A DNA stretch of 64,000 bases from NCBI GenBank assembly GCA_013398955.1, contig VWPU01004594.1, positions 1 to 64,000 on the forward strand. Reading direction: 5' to 3'. Shown piece after piece: positions 38,100-53,000 of this stretch; the stretch's first letter is position 1; each line of letters begins with the position of its first letter. The notes under the pieces were generated by a model. The model saw only the letters and a program-made list of their open reading frames with translations. It did not search any database and was not told where the DNA came from. Made by a program: the position numbers and the translations under genes. This DNA comes from Callaeas wilsoni (lineage: Eukaryota > Chordata > Aves > Passeriformes > Callaeidae).

Positions 38100-41000
38100 T
38101 TATATCCTTGTATCAGCACCAATCTCAGAGTCTCTTTCTAAGCTTGCTTTAACACTGGTTTTTTGTCCAACAGCCTTCAGTTCATCCATTCTCTTGTCAC
38201 AAGACAGTCTTTTGGGGCAAGCAGGGAGATACCGAAACCAAGAGAGGTTGCAATATTTGGTGCCTATGCCAAACGGAAGATCATAGACCTTGGAAATGAG
38301 CTGAGAGCTCTCCGTCCCTCCCTCATGGCTTCGCTTCCATGCCAGAAGCCCCCGCTCCTCCTGTGTTCCTGCAACAGCAAAAGTGAGATTGTGTTTAAAA
38401 CAGTGGGTGTTGGAGCATAGGGCTGCTTTGTGTGCCTCACGGCCACTGCTCAAATCCCAGCAGACCCAGCACAAAATACAAATCCCTTCTACTGAAACCC
38501 TTCCAGCTCCAAAGAGCTCTACAAATATTCACTAACGAGCTTCCAGACAATATCACTTTTCCTGCAACAGATTCCAGATAAGCAGTCTTCTCCACTGCTT
38601 GCCATGGGAATCATGTATACCAACACAAGTTTTCACCTGCCATAGGAGATCCAAGAACTGTTCAAAGGGGAGGCTCATACAGTGCTGGGAAAGCAAGACT
38701 GGATGTTAACTGCCCAGACACTTCAGAGTGGATTTAGCTAGCAGTTACTACTCAGCCACAGGTATTTGCCCTAGCCAAAGGAATTCCTAAGTGCCTGTAA
38801 CTGCTGTGGCAGCAAAGTCCCTCTTGGGAAAAGGAGTGAGTACACCTGTAAATTCTGCCCAGAGGAGCTGAAGATTGAAGGCTCCAGGAAAATTAATGAG
38901 CCAAAGGGAGACTGGCTTTCCAAGACACCTCAAACAGTAACAGAATCTGCTTAACAGTGTCCTTCCTTCCTGCTCTTTTCCTGCAGCAAAAAAAGAGGGT
39001 TTCCTCTCCTTTCTTACGCCTTCCCTCCCCATGCTTGATGAAAATCCAAGGCTCTAGGCTGCTTGTGAAGGCCATCTGCAGGTGGCCTGTCTTTGGTCAC
39101 CAGCATTTCCTACTGCTTTCCACTGCTGTGGCTTTAGTTCAGCCTCAGTTTTAGCAGCTCCCATAAGGAGGCACACGTTGGCTCCTTCCACTCCTTATAG
39201 CTGCTTTCCTCTCTCCTTTTAACTAGCAACATGGTTCTAGGCTGGTATTTTCCCTAAAAGATATATTTGCCAAATAAACCTTTTCCTCCACCTGGGTTGT
39301 TCCTGACAAATTATTTAATTTTTGATAAGCTGCTGTTTTCCTGCCAGAGACTATTTCAGTGATGTCTCCTGTTCCTCACTTCTCTCTGGGAGAAGTGCAG
39401 TCACACGGAGTTTCATGGTTGCTAGCACAACTCCTATCCATAGAACAGGAGTCATGAAGACAAAAAATACCAGGGAACAAACCCTAGGATAGACACAAAC
39501 TAGCAGCTCATTTCAGCAAATCCTACCTGGAATGGTGTTATCCAGGATAAAGCCCAGAAGTCCACCCACAAACATGCCAGTGGTGAGAAGCACTAGGATC
39601 ACTTGGTCAAGCTGGATGATTCCTAGCAGAAAAATAAAGCTTTAGATAGTGGTGCAGGGAGACAAATGTTTTACCAGCAACATTTCTGGTGCCAAGAGGC
39701 TGCAACTGCATGTTTGCTTGGACTAAGCTTGCTTGCACTAGACTTGCAAATCCCAAAGCAGAGTGTAAGATTTGGCAGTAGAAGGGAGAATGACCTCACA
39801 GCCAGTTTCAGACCTACAATTTTATTCTACGTGATTATTCACAAACCCACAGTGGGCAGGAGATGGCTCATAAATACATTAAGATCCTCTTAACAGTGCA
39901 GACCACAGCACTGTCCGAGAAAAAGCCACCTTCTGCTCCAAACACATTCTGCACCTCCACGACGTAACACCTAACGGTTCCCTACAGGAGCACAAGCTTC
40001 AGTTCCCAAAGAAATACGAGTACATTTAGCATGGGATTTCACCACAAGCTCATCAGGTGTGATGTTTCCCCTTGAGGGCTGAGGGCCATGAGCAAAGCCC
40101 AGTGGCACTGAGCATCTGACAGACCATCTATAGACCATGTGGTTTGTGGGCCCAGCTCTTTAATCAGCCCAGCCAGCACACCATGTATACTTTAAGAGAG
40201 GACACTATGGCCTTTGTGATGAAGACATTAGTCACACAAGACACAGTGAAGGGCCAGCTGTTGGAGAACTGGAAATTTCAATAAAGTGAACTTGATGGAA
40301 TTTAGTAGAGGAGTATGCTCTTGCATTTTGAAAGCACAGCATTTTATTGTGTATGAGCACATAAGAAAGCCTCATTCATCGGGAACCTTGACCAAGATTT
40401 GGCCCTGGAATATTCTCTTGCCCCACCTCAGGAATGTGTCCCAGGGAAGTGCTCTGCAATCCTTAGCCCAAGAGGAATCTGCTCAGGTGCAGTCACTTAC
40501 TAAAAGCAGAGATTTCTGCACCAGACCTGTGCATCAGAGCAAAAGGCAAAAACAGCCCTCATGGAAAGAAACAGTCAAAGCACAGGTTTCAGTGTTTTAT
40601 CAGGAAAAACTATTTTAAAAGATTTCTCTGGATCAGCCTTTCCTTCAGTTTTATGCTAGGGAAAATGCTTCTGATGTCACTTCTTACCTGTTTCCAGCAG
40701 TGTACTATTTTTGCTTGCCCAGTTGGGAATTGTAAGGCCAGCAAACAGAGAAAATCCAAAGATAAAGATGTTTCTCGAGGAGTTCATATCTGTGTACTGC
40801 AGAGAGAAATTTGATACATTACACGTATAAAACTGTGGATTACTGTTGTGTTCATGAGACATGGTGGGATGCAAACACTGCAATTGGGAGTGGACCCAGG
40901 CCTGGTGTTGCTGGGGCATTTGTGATGCTGCACTCCCTAGTGCCAGCCAGCCCTGGCCTAACCAGGGAGCCCTCTGTGATTTAGCCTCTCTGGGTACAGC

Positions 41001-44000
41001 CCCTTATCTTTACCTGAGGAATTGCCAACATCAATGTTTACATTTGCTGCAGTGTGGTTATAGCTGACACAGTCTGGTAAGAATCTGACTTGAAACTGGG
41101 GATCCTGTGTGCTGTTTTGGGCACCACAACGTAAGAAAGACATAAAGTTATTAGAGAGTGTCCAAAGGAGGGCCACAAGGATGGCGAAGGGTCTGGAGGG
41201 GAAGCTGTTTGAGGAGTGGCTGAGATGACTTGGTCTGTTCACCCTGGAAAAGAGGAGACTGAGGGGAGACCTCACAGCAGTCTGCAGCTTCCTCATGAGG
41301 GGAAGTGGAGGGGCAAATACTGACCTCTTCATTCTCATGACCTGTGACAGCAAACAGCATGAAGCTGAGCCAGGGGAGGTTTAGGTTGAACATGAGGAAA
41401 AAGCTTTTCACCTTGAGGGTGGTTGGGCACTGGCACAGGATCCCCAGGGAAGTGGTCACAGCACCAGCCTGACAGAGTTCAAGAAGTGTTTGAACAATGT
41501 TCTCAGGCACAGGGTGTGACTCTTGGGGTGTCCTGCTCAGGGCCAGTAGTCGGACTCGATGGTCCTGATGGGTCCCTTCCAACTCAGCATATTCTGTGAT
41601 TCTCTGTTTCAATGAAATTAAGTCCCCTTCACCAGGGATGAAACAGTGCTCACACACTTGTTACCTGTAAATTGGAAATCCCCACTGCCACGATAACTCC
41701 AAACATCACAAGGAACATGCCTCCAATCACAGGGATGGGAATGCTGGCAAGCACTGCCCCAACTTTGCCGAAGATGCCGGTCAGGAGCATGGCACAGGCA
41801 CCAGCAATGATCACCATTCGACTCCCTACCTGGGGCAAGAGGAAGAGGAGGCAGTCACGCAGTGATCGGCAGAGAAAGGCGAGGGGTGACAGGCTCCAGC
41901 ACCAACCTGTCAGGCAGGGGTTGCAGCTCTGGCCCTAGCACTCCATGGCATATTCAGGAATATTGGATACAGCTGCTGGTGAGCTGGGATGCTGACACTG
42001 AATGGGAAGCATCAGTATTTGTGCACCATAAATATTTATCATGAAAGGCACACTGAGAGCACCACACCTATTTACTCAGTGTTATCTTCTCTCCTACTGT
42101 TGACTGGACTTCAAAAGTTTGCTATTAAACTGAAATTAAAAAGTTAAATTAAGAGCACAGTAATCCCCACTCATTCTTGCTGGTTCTTGCTCTAGCCTAG
42201 AAGTATCTTGGCATGTATACAAGCTTGGCACTCCAACTCCCGTCAATTCACTGGACAATCCTTCCATCAGGGTTTGGACTGTCATCCAGAAGTGGCTTTC
42301 AATGAAGTGTCCCACAATGATCCCTCCATTCCCTGGAGACCAAGAGTTTGGAGACCAGAGCTGGCTGGCTGCTTCATCCTGAGCTCTGATATATCCTTTC
42401 CATGGTCAAGAAATAAGAAGTGAGGAAGTCCCTTGGTCTGTCCCTATCTCTCATCACCCACGTATCTTCAGTAAGACCATTTTTTTTCTCATTTTTTTCC
42501 CCTAGGAAGACTCAGGGTGGCCTTTTCTTGGTTGACTACTACAACAAAGATGGGATGAAGCCATGCCCTTCATTCAGATCTATTAGACCATATGAATAGG
42601 AAAGAAAAAGAGTATCTGCCAAACAAAGGGTTGAAAGAGACATTTATATGGAAAGGAAAAAGAAAAGCAGCAATATTTGTTAAAGTTCCAATTGAAGCTA
42701 TGCCTTGCCCACACCAAAACTTGGACTGCCTAAAGAATCATGTTAAACTTACAACACTTGTGTCAGGGAAACTCTGTAATCCTCTGCAAACCTTTTATAA
42801 TTCAATTAAATATTTTAATCCCTCCCTTTAAATATCTGAAGAATGTCTAATTACAAGACGGGCTTTTTGAGAATGCTTTCAACAAAAACATTCTCAGTAA
42901 CTAGTAGTGTCTCTTTTTAAGTATTTCTTAAACACATTCCTTTGAATATTTTAAGTCTTTCTTGATTGTGAAAAGTAAATGAAAAAGATTTGGCGTGGAG
43001 TTTCAAAACAAAATCATGCATTGCCTTCAGGTGGGCTTTTTATATTCTCTGGCTTAAAACCTTGGGACACTATAACCATCTAAATGTTTATTAATAAAAG
43101 CCAACAGATCTGTTTGTTCCAAGATTAGAACAAATATTCAGATTCTCAATTTCCTAAAATACTGAATTACTATATATATGCAGTTGGCTTTAAAGGCAAA
43201 AGACCTAATCCAGTGATAGTACCGTGACCATATTCTACTAAAGCCACTAGTTTACAGTTTGTTTCAATTATGTCAGGAAAACAATAAAATCAGTTCTTTC
43301 TTAAGGTTGAATAAACTGCAGGGTTCCCCACAATATGTGGTGACTCTGAGGCCCTTACCTCTCTTTAAAATCCTCCTTTCCTTGGAAAGGAGTTCTCAGT
43401 ACTGGCATACTGGGCCTGATAAAGCAGTTTAAATACTGGTGCCTGGTGCCATGTAAGGTGTGGCATCTTGGCAGCTTCTAGCAGCATCTCCTTGCCTTAT
43501 CTGTTAGCCCCAGTATGTATCTGAGATCTCCAAAGACTCCTCAGGGGGTGCTGGACATCTCTGTTTAAGTAGAGAAAACAAGTCCCTTATGTTTCCATCT
43601 GTTATGGAAAAACATGTTTCTCACGTAAAAAAAAGAAACTAAATCTGCCTTGTGCTCTCAGCATCTCCATCTGTCCCAACCAGTGTTTACACTGATTCAG
43701 GTTGACTGAGATGACACTGTATTTTCAGCTCTTTTAAGTGTGGACAGAGTGAGCAGAGGTGGGATCCAAGGGAAATATCTCTCCTGAATCAGCAAGGATG
43801 GCGTGTCCACCTGGAGCACTTAGCATACATTGTGAGAATACATGTCCTATAACTGGTAATTATGAATCTGGGCAGCATCCCACATATACAATGCATGCAG
43901 CAAACGACACATCAGGAAAGAATTGGCTCAGGTAGATGGTTAGTATGCACAAACTTCCTAGTGGCAATGCACACGTGGTGACAGGCTAAACTGGACTCCA

Positions 44001-47000
44001 TGCAGACAGCCAGACAGCCCTTGGTGCTCAAGGCAGCCACCTCAGTCAAACACTAACACTTCAATCTGTGAAAAATGGTTATTGTGGGTAAGGTTTATAA
44101 AATCCAGTGAAATAAGCAACATTATAGAGTGGAAGCTGTAAGTTAAATTCTGCATTCATTTACTGACTCACAGCTCCTCTGGCATGACATTGCTTATTTG
44201 GCAATGATTTGAAAATGTTGTCCAGCTAGCAGCTAGATGTCTGTCAGCCTATTCTCTGGCTGCAAAGCTTAGTGAAAATCTATGATCTGATTGTTAAGCT
44301 TATCTCTGGAAATTTCTTTCCCTGATAAGAGCAATTAATACACTCAAGGGACTCACAAAACTTTAGAGCCATAAAACCACAAACCTTTGCTATCACATTT
44401 TATAACCCCAAAGAAATAGTCTAACTTTCATGACTGCCATCCTTGGGTTATAAAAATTGTGGAATTTGAAGCCCTGTTAAGTATTTTCTTTTTCCCTTTC
44501 CCTTCTTCTCCTCTCCCTCTCCCCTCCCCTCCAGGTTAGCTTAGATGCAGCATGGTCTCTTCAACCTTATCTAGGCCAGGTGCAAAGACTGAGTGCATTA
44601 ATTCCCTGTGCAGACCAGAAGAAGAGAAAGGGAAGCATTGCCCACCTCTGTTAAGTCATCTGTAGTGCTGCTGAGCTGGTCACCAGTGTGCCAGGGCACG
44701 ATTTGCCAGTGTGCCTTTCGGGAGGTGGGCTAAGATCACTCCCCAGGTCCAGCACACACCCACGTGCCCCACTCTCCTGTACACACACCCGCGGGGGAAC
44801 CCTCCGGGAGGCACCACAGCCACCCCGCTGCAGCGAGGCTCACCTTGGTGATGCCCAGGGCCCCCACATTCTCGCTGTAGGATGTGGTGCCGCTGCCCGT
44901 GCCCCAGGCCCCAGCCAGGAGGCAGCCGATGCCCTCTATCCCGATCCCGCGGCTGATGGCGTGCTTCGGCGGCGGCGGGGCCCCGCACAGGCGGGCACAG
45001 GCGTAGTAATCTCCCACGGACTCCAGCATGGAGGAAATCACCCCGGCTAGGATGCCAAAGATCCCGGCCAGGCTCACCGTTGGCATTCCCCACTGGCCTG
45101 CAAGTAAAGAGCTCGGTTTAGGCGCGTGGGGCACATTTGCCCTGAATCTGCCGCGGGGAGGAAGAACAGCAGGAATGCCTGTGGGTGTTTGCCTGATTTT
45201 TGACATTTCATCTCCCTCTGGTAGTCATCAGTGGAGGTGCAAGCAGGAGCAGGCGGGATGGGGAAGGGGAGGCAGCGGTACCTGGGTAAGGCAGCCGAAA
45301 CCAGGGAGCCTGTGACAGAACGTCCCCGCGGGTGTCCGTCCGGGCCAGGTGGCCGTAGGCAGAGGCGGCCGCAGGGAGGACGCTGGTCACTGTCAGCACG
45401 TAGCACAGCACCCAGCTCAGTGAGAGCCCCAGCAGCACCTGCGCATCACAAGCAGCAGTGGGGTGTGGTTAGGGTATGGCTGCGCCTTCAGCGCGGTTGG
45501 GGTGGACGAGGTGTCTCCCTGCCCGACCCTTTTTCCTGCACACGGAATGGCGGCAAAGAGGCAGCAGGGGCTCCTGGTGGCCCTCCCTTCTTCTCTCCCT
45601 CCCTCCCAATGATCAGGGCCACGGGGAGCTTTTTCCCTCTGCCCCTTACCACACAGGCTCAGCTGGGAAGCACTAACTCATCTGGACACGAGTGGAAAGA
45701 GCCCAGGCAGCCCGGGGCGGGTGAAGCCAGTCGCTCTGTCACAATTCCCCAGTATCCAGGAACCCCTGCGTACCGGGAAGATCTGGAAGAGGTGGATGGG
45801 AGAGAAGCGGAACTTCTTGCCTCTCTGGTAAGATGGCAGTGGCACAGCAACATCTTTCAAGTACTGAGAGAACAGAACTATGAAAAAAGTAGTCCTAGAA
45901 GGAGAGAAAATGAGACCATAATCAAAGAGGGTGCCCAGCTGCCCACCTGTCCCTACATTAAGTGAAGACCTGCTACCCAAGAACCCAGGACTTCAGAGGA
46001 CCCATAAAAATAGGCTCTCAGCAGCAAAGGGTGGCTCCCCACTCCACCAAGCCAGAGGTGGAACAAGCTTCCCATCCTAATCTACTGATAGCCTCACGCA
46101 TTTGCAAATAACTCTTTTCTCCTTATTGTTTCAAGACTGACACCCTAGGTAGTGCATCTGTGAGTATGACAGAGTTGCAGAAAGGTCAAAAATGACTCCT
46201 AAGTAAAAGAAAGACCTGATAGACACGCAAGGTTCAGGTCCTGCCTGTGTAGTTCAGATATACTAGAAATATAGGATTTATTCATTTCCTGATTTCAGAT
46301 TTACCTATGCTGCTCTTCAAGGGGCAAAAAGCTCCTGTGACACAGAGTAAAAGAAGAGGGTTTGGTGTGGCTGTGCAAATCCCTGTTTTGAAAGAAAAAC
46401 CCGTGGTGGGACTGTGGGGCTACACATGGTGCCCACAGAGCCCTCCCAGCCAGCCGAGAAGGGGAGAGCACGGCCCTCTGTCTGTGAGGGCTGCACGATG
46501 GAGGGGCCCTCCAAGGCAGGGGTGCTCCCGCGTGCCCCCGGCAGCACTCAGAGCTCGTGCTGGTGGAAGTAACTAGGGGTGCAGCTTCTCTCCCATCCCT
46601 TGTGTAGGACACATCTGTGAGCAGCAGAACATCTGGGTGCACTCACAGCTCGCCTCCTGTGCCTTTCACCCAGACGAAGCTGGAGGCTACCACATGTGGA
46701 GAGAGGGCAGGGACTGGGCATCCCACTTCGATTGCTGAGCTAGTAGAAGACCATGGACATTTCCTGTGTAGCCAGGCCTCTGAAGGTCTCCTCATTATTT
46801 TACAACAAGTCTAAATTTTATACATTGAGTGAATTAATCTGGATAGGATTTGGTGAGAAATCAATTGCACCAGCTGTAGTGCACTGACTTTGCTGGAAAA
46901 CTGGTCGTTTTCCACATATGAAAAGGTAATGGACCGTAGGTGCAATATTCAGGGACAGGCAGAATTCTAACAGTGCAAAGAAAACTCTATCCTCACTTCT

Positions 47001-50000
47001 CTGCAAAGACACTCCACGACATACACAATTCAAAGCACAGGATGACTGGAGGCAGAAAGTCTGAGGAGGAACTGGTTCCCATTCGTGGTTTCCAATGCTA
47101 CAGAGCCCAGACAGACTATGTGAGCACACATTTTGTACACTTGCATGAACAAAGGCGCTCAGCAGCCTTACGACTCACCACAGAGCCCTTGTCTGTCTCA
47201 GGGAGGTGTCACTGCTTATTATTCAGGATGCCTGAAACATTCTATTAACAAACTCTATTTTCAGTTGCTTATAGTTTTACATAACTTTATCCATTCTGGA
47301 TGAAAATTTCCATGAAAAATGTCTGCCTCAGGCCAAATATTTTTTGAAAAATATATAGCAAACCTATTTCAAAGAGTGATGTTCAGGAAATAGACATAGC
47401 ATATAGCCTGAATTGAAAAGGTCATTTTGCCTTAAGCAGTAACAAGATCTCTTTATGACCTGGAGCAGAAATTTGATATTTAGTAGAACTTGTTCTTTGG
47501 GGCAAGGGATATAGCCGTTTCTCACAAAAATCTGCTCAGGTATGCTCAGTCTGCAACAATGACTCCAGGTCCCAAGCAGTCAGCAGAAACATCTCAGGTT
47601 TTCGCATTGGCAGACCATAAAGATTCTGAGCCTTCCGAGTATGTCCAGGCCTTGCCCAGTGATTAACTGTATGTGCACCATCACCAGGGAGTAAGTCACC
47701 ACACACTAGAGACGTTTCTTGAGGCAGCAGTGGGGATCTTCCATCACAAAAGCTCTGGCATGTGGTGGGGCTGAAAAGCAGGGCTGAGACCACGTGGCCC
47801 ATGTCTTCCTCTTTCTCCATCCCTGCTTTCATTAACAACACCCATGGAGTATGGAGAAGGCAGTAAAAGAGGACACATCTGGGATGGCTCAGAGCACAAT
47901 GATCAGGCTGGGGCTAAGGTGTCTGAGTCAGGAAAGAAAGGATTTGGATTATCATGGGTAGAAGATGGGACAGAAAAGAACAGAACAGAAAGGGTGACTT
48001 GGGCTGAGAGCAGGGACATGGGCTGAAGGACTGGGACCCCATTAATGGAGTGGCAGAGTTGGGCAGAGAGTCAAGCGTGAGTCTGAGGTTAGGAGCTAGT
48101 GGCTGGAGAAGAGCAGCAGGGAAAGGAGATAGTCCAGGTAAGGACATAACAGCTTGAAGAGGAAAATTCACGTTTGCTAAGCAAAGGGGTTAGGCCAAAT
48201 CACCAGAGCTGGAGAACAGGACAACAAGCCAGGAATATGATGGGAGAAACAATGGTGAAAAGACAGCTGGGTTGTAAGAAGGGTTTGGAATCGTATGGGG
48301 TGCTGGTGAAAGAGACCAGCTAGGTGAGAAACTGGGGGTGGAAAAGAGAGGTGGCTTTTGGGGTCTGGGAGGGCAGGTGCGGGAAGAGAAGAGACCAGGA
48401 GAGAAGTGTACTGGAGCATGTCCTCACAACAGCGTGCTGTCTTCCAAGGGCTACAGTCAAGTCTGTGTCCTGAGTCTCCAAAATCAGCTCTGAAAGCACC
48501 AGCAAATAATGGGAGCCCACAGAAAGGTTACAACCTATTCCTGTTGCATGCTATCCCATGCTGAAGTCTACATTAGGGAGCTGAAGGTGCCAAGTCTGCA
48601 AGGCAACCATGCAGTGGCATTTCTCCCTTTTTAATTCATTTCTGAAATACCAAGAAAATTCTGCCACAGTCTACACTCGTGGACAAGGGCAGGCACACAA
48701 ATGTCCCTGAAAGAGCACTCACTGCTGCAAAGCTACATTTGCAAATAGACCTTTCCAGAGCCCCCCAGACCCTCTCTGTAGAGAACAATTCTTCCTACTC
48801 ATGTGAAGACAATACATAAAGCACCAGCTATTTCAACATAGAATACCTAACTGTGAGTGCTCAACTTTGTCATTTTAGGAATGTCTTTTAAACTTAAATA
48901 ATGGGTGTGTAAGATAGTGTGTGTAGACAACTATGACAGAGACTGCACACACATGGGAGAGGCTTTTATCTCTACTGACCTATGAACTTTGGATTTTTAC
49001 AAAAATCAGGTTTTTTAACTCATTTTTGTGTTTTGCTTTGTTGCTGAGGGCTTTAGCCTCCCGGGGGTTGGAGGAGAATGACTATGTCAGGTGGCTGTCT
49101 TGCACAAGCCTGCCACATGTTGGTGCTCAACAAATAAACCTTGAACCCAGGGGAACTCTGCTACAGACTGTGACACTTGGTTTCATATTAGAGGCAGGTG
49201 ATTTGTGTACTCTCAGCTTTACCACAGAGATGTTAGACTTACATGAATGCTATGCCCCAGTGCTGCCCAGCCATATCCCCAGCCGACTCAAACAGAGGTA
49301 GTGCAACCAAGGTGATGGTGGGGGCAATTGTCAGGGGGCCGATGAACCTCATCAGAAATCCAATCAGGCCAGAAAATCCAACGAAGATTTGAAAGCAAGA
49401 AGCTACAATGATAGTTCCTTGCACCTGGAAAAATGGAGGATGAAAACAGAGGTTGGAAGGAGCTCCAGCTGTTGAGCGTTTTCTTCATGTCAGTGCAAAC
49501 CCAGTGTGAGAGCTGGGCTCAGTGTCTAGTGACAGACTGGCATAGAGGCCTCCTGCTGATGACAGTAAAACCTGACTGAGAATTACATGTGGGAAAGACC
49601 ACCAAAGCAGCAGCACAGCAATTTCCCCCTTGGCTGATGGATTTAATCCTCACCAGGGCTAATTTTGTTCCAGAGGTCACCTCCTCCCTGTCCTCTTGGG
49701 CTACCCAAGCATGCATCACCTGCCCTGCACTCTCCTGCCTGCTCCCCCAAGGCAGGGGAAAAGCTCTTGCCCTGAAAACAGGAACAGGGCCATGGTCTCT
49801 ACTGATCTCCCTTTCAGGAAGGGCTTGGGTCTCTTCAGCACACTGATGGGGCAAATGACTCATTACAGCCTCTTTTTTATTTCTGAGTATCAGTTTCATT
49901 CCGGGAACGCATTTATCACCCTGAACTTCCCTGTTTGACAATCACTGCCAAGGAGCCAGCAATTACATTCTGAAATGCTGTTCACTTCAGTGTCAGCTTC

Positions 50001-53000
50001 AGGCAGGGATGAGGCTGCTCTCTGCCTTCTCAGATTTGGTGATAAGCCCAGGCTGGGACCTCTGTGGTGCTGAGCACCTTCCTTCCCCCAGCTCCAAAGC
50101 GAAGAGAAACACATGGGTGAATGACCCAGGTTGAAAGGAGATGTCAACAGTGCCCTTGTGATAGATTTATGTTTTTCAGCAGAGAACAGCCTGTGCTGCA
50201 CAGCAAATCCTTGATGAGCTTTCAACACTTCCCAGGTGGTTTGGAAAGCACACCAACAATTGGATCAAAAGAGGCAAATTTAGTCACTTGCTCTGATAAA
50301 GGCAACTGATGTAGAATAAGGCAGTGAGACCCCTGATCTTTCCTCCTCCCTTCTGATTACCTAAAAATGCCATTTTCCTTAATATTTACAGTAAGTTTTG
50401 CCTTGCATTTTTTAATACTAGGTTTCCTGTGCTTAGACAGGGTGCTTTCCTTGAAAATATTTTCCCTCCCTTGCTTCTTCAAGGCTAACCATGCTTTATG
50501 GAGAAGGGATCTGACTGGACCAGTGGAGACTTTGCAGGGACCATAAATTACAGGAGGAGGTCTGTATGTCCCTTGTTCAGCAGCAGTGATGCACCTGCTT
50601 TTTTGACAGAGAATAGATGCTTAAGAAGCTGCAACAGCATGAGGACCAAGGTCCATTGGGAATAGAAGTTTGTCCAGCTGTGATAGCCATGACATGGTCA
50701 GGCACTTACTGTAAGCAAACAGCCCTGATACAGAGCAGGTGCCACTGAAAATATAATATACCTCTCGCATCCGTGTCTGCCAGACTTGGATGAATTCTGG
50801 TGAAGAGGCATTCACCAGGGTGGCATTCTGTGTCCAGGCAGGGCACTTCCAGCTGGGGAGAGACAGCATTGCCAAGGTGGGGGTCAGGAATGTGAAAGTC
50901 CCTCCTTGAATAATAGGCAGCCTAGAAGGAGAGCAGAGGAAAAAAAAAGACTAGTGAGAATGCTAGAAACTCAGCTTCATAGGAGTGAGAGAAAGGAAAG
51001 CAAAATAAATTTAAAAATCAGTCTGCCCATGGCCTCTGACAGTATCTTTTGAATTGTTGTGGCAGGTCACCGTCACTGACCATGGGTAGCAATCTCTGCC
51101 CGTTGCATGTAAGAGCAATGACATGAGGTAAGAGCTGAGGTTCACATACCAGCAATGGAGGGGCACATCGGTGCTACAGTCCAACCCTGCTACCCCATGT
51201 TAAGGAAAAAGTAGTGCTTCTAATGGCTGATGAGACCACAGACCTGCATAGAGTAGAACAAACAAAAGGAAAATCTGGAGAAGGGAAAAGGACCAAGGAA
51301 GAAAGACAGTGAGATGCTGAAGAAAAGCTCAGCGTCAGTCTTGCCAGTATCCAGTGGCTTCCTCTGTCTCCTTTGGCTGCTTCAGTTTTCTTCACAACCT
51401 GCTCATGAACACAAGGACATACACTAACTACTCTCCATGTCACAATGATCCTCAGTCTGAGGGTGATAGAAAATGTGACTTGGCTTTTAGTACACCAGGT
51501 TTTAATGCAAATTCCTCTTCTGCATTTCCACAGAAACTAGAAAGGAAACCTGCATGGAGGGATCTAAGGGCACTGACTGGGTGAGACTTTGGCTCTCCCC
51601 CCATACCACATGTCTCCTGGCTTAGAGCATCTCTCCCTCTGGGAATCCCTCAGGCTGGCAAGGAGCTTGCATCTCCAGAGGAGCTCAGCACTGGCTTCAT
51701 GCAGAGATTTATACAGCAGAGCAATGCTCCTTTAAGCTACACCAGCCTTTCCTCTTTCCATGCATGAAGAAATGAAGACAGAGACCTAAAAGACCTGACT
51801 GGCTCCTCAAAGCCCCACAGACATTAAGCCCCCATTGCCGCACAGGTTTCTTTAACCATTCCTCTAGTGTGCTTGAAAAATCCTAAGCTGCCTGAGGGCT
51901 GGCACAGTAGTCCTGACACAGCCAAGGGAAACCTCCAAGGTGCCTCTGTTTCCTCCCTTTAGGAAGCACCCCTAGGAGGAACCCCCAAAGCAACTTCTTG
52001 TGCCAGAAGCTCTCATGGCACCTGCTCAAAAAAGCCATGGGACAGCAATTCAGGTGAGTGCTTTTGCAGAGCACAGCTCTCCCTGAAACAGAGGCATTTC
52101 TAACCATTCTTGAAAATAAGAGATGGCATAGCTGTAACAGCACCATGTCTCTGTCAGCTAAAACAAATATTTATACCAGTAATGCACAACTGAAGCACTG
52201 TCAAAGCTTTGAAACAATTTTGCTGGGCAAGGCACAAAAAACAAGCCAAAAGAAACAGAGAAGGCCCAGGGCCATGACTTAGACTCTAACAATAGATTTA
52301 TAGTTCCTGCTGTGTTGGTCCTTAAGCTATTTCACAGCCAGTGTTGGCCTGGGTGGGCTCAGCGTTGACATGGGTAGGCTCAGAGGAAAATGGGGTGCCA
52401 AGGTGATGCTTATGGGGCACACTGAACTCTTTCCTGTGGGGTTTGCAAGAGGGAAAGCTGCAGAATTAGGGAAAGCAATATTATGTTTTGATAATCAGTA
52501 CACGCTGTCCAAGCATTTACTAAGCAGAGCTCACCATAATGGCAAGTGACCTGTGTCTCCCCTCAGGAGCCTCTCATAGTGTCTCCAGAGACTGTCTGGG
52601 ACCCATTGCTGCTTTTTCATCTGTGTAACATGACTGAGCTGCAGGTAGCAGTGGGTCAGCTTTTCCCTTGGCTATTGCTTCATGAATGTCCTCATGCCTA
52701 ATAGTTGGGGTCAGCAACAAGGCAATTGCATCCTCACGGCAAAAGCCATTTAAGTTTATTGCATGGGAACGACTCCTTACCACTTAATTTGATCTGTTGT
52801 ACCTCAATTAGTTATTCAGCCATGGGAGAAAGAGGCTCCCTGCTACTCTTTCATCCTCAGCTAATAGAGAGCAGGGGACATCACAGCTCCCAGAAATTCA
52901 CCGAAGCGTTTGGAGGGTGCCTGGGAGAACTCAGAATGCCTGAATTGCACCAGCAGCGATGGTCATGCACCCCAGCCTGAATTTAGCTGAAGAACCAGTT

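Noticed and set aside
41151..41657. 168-codon minus-strand open frame
   Set aside because: It is antisense to the CR1 at 41095-41607 and shows no protein pattern of its own.
47840..48420. Purine-rich plus-strand stretch in a SLC23A4 intron
   Set aside because: It is a mild strand asymmetry without repeat units, known element similarity or coding pattern.
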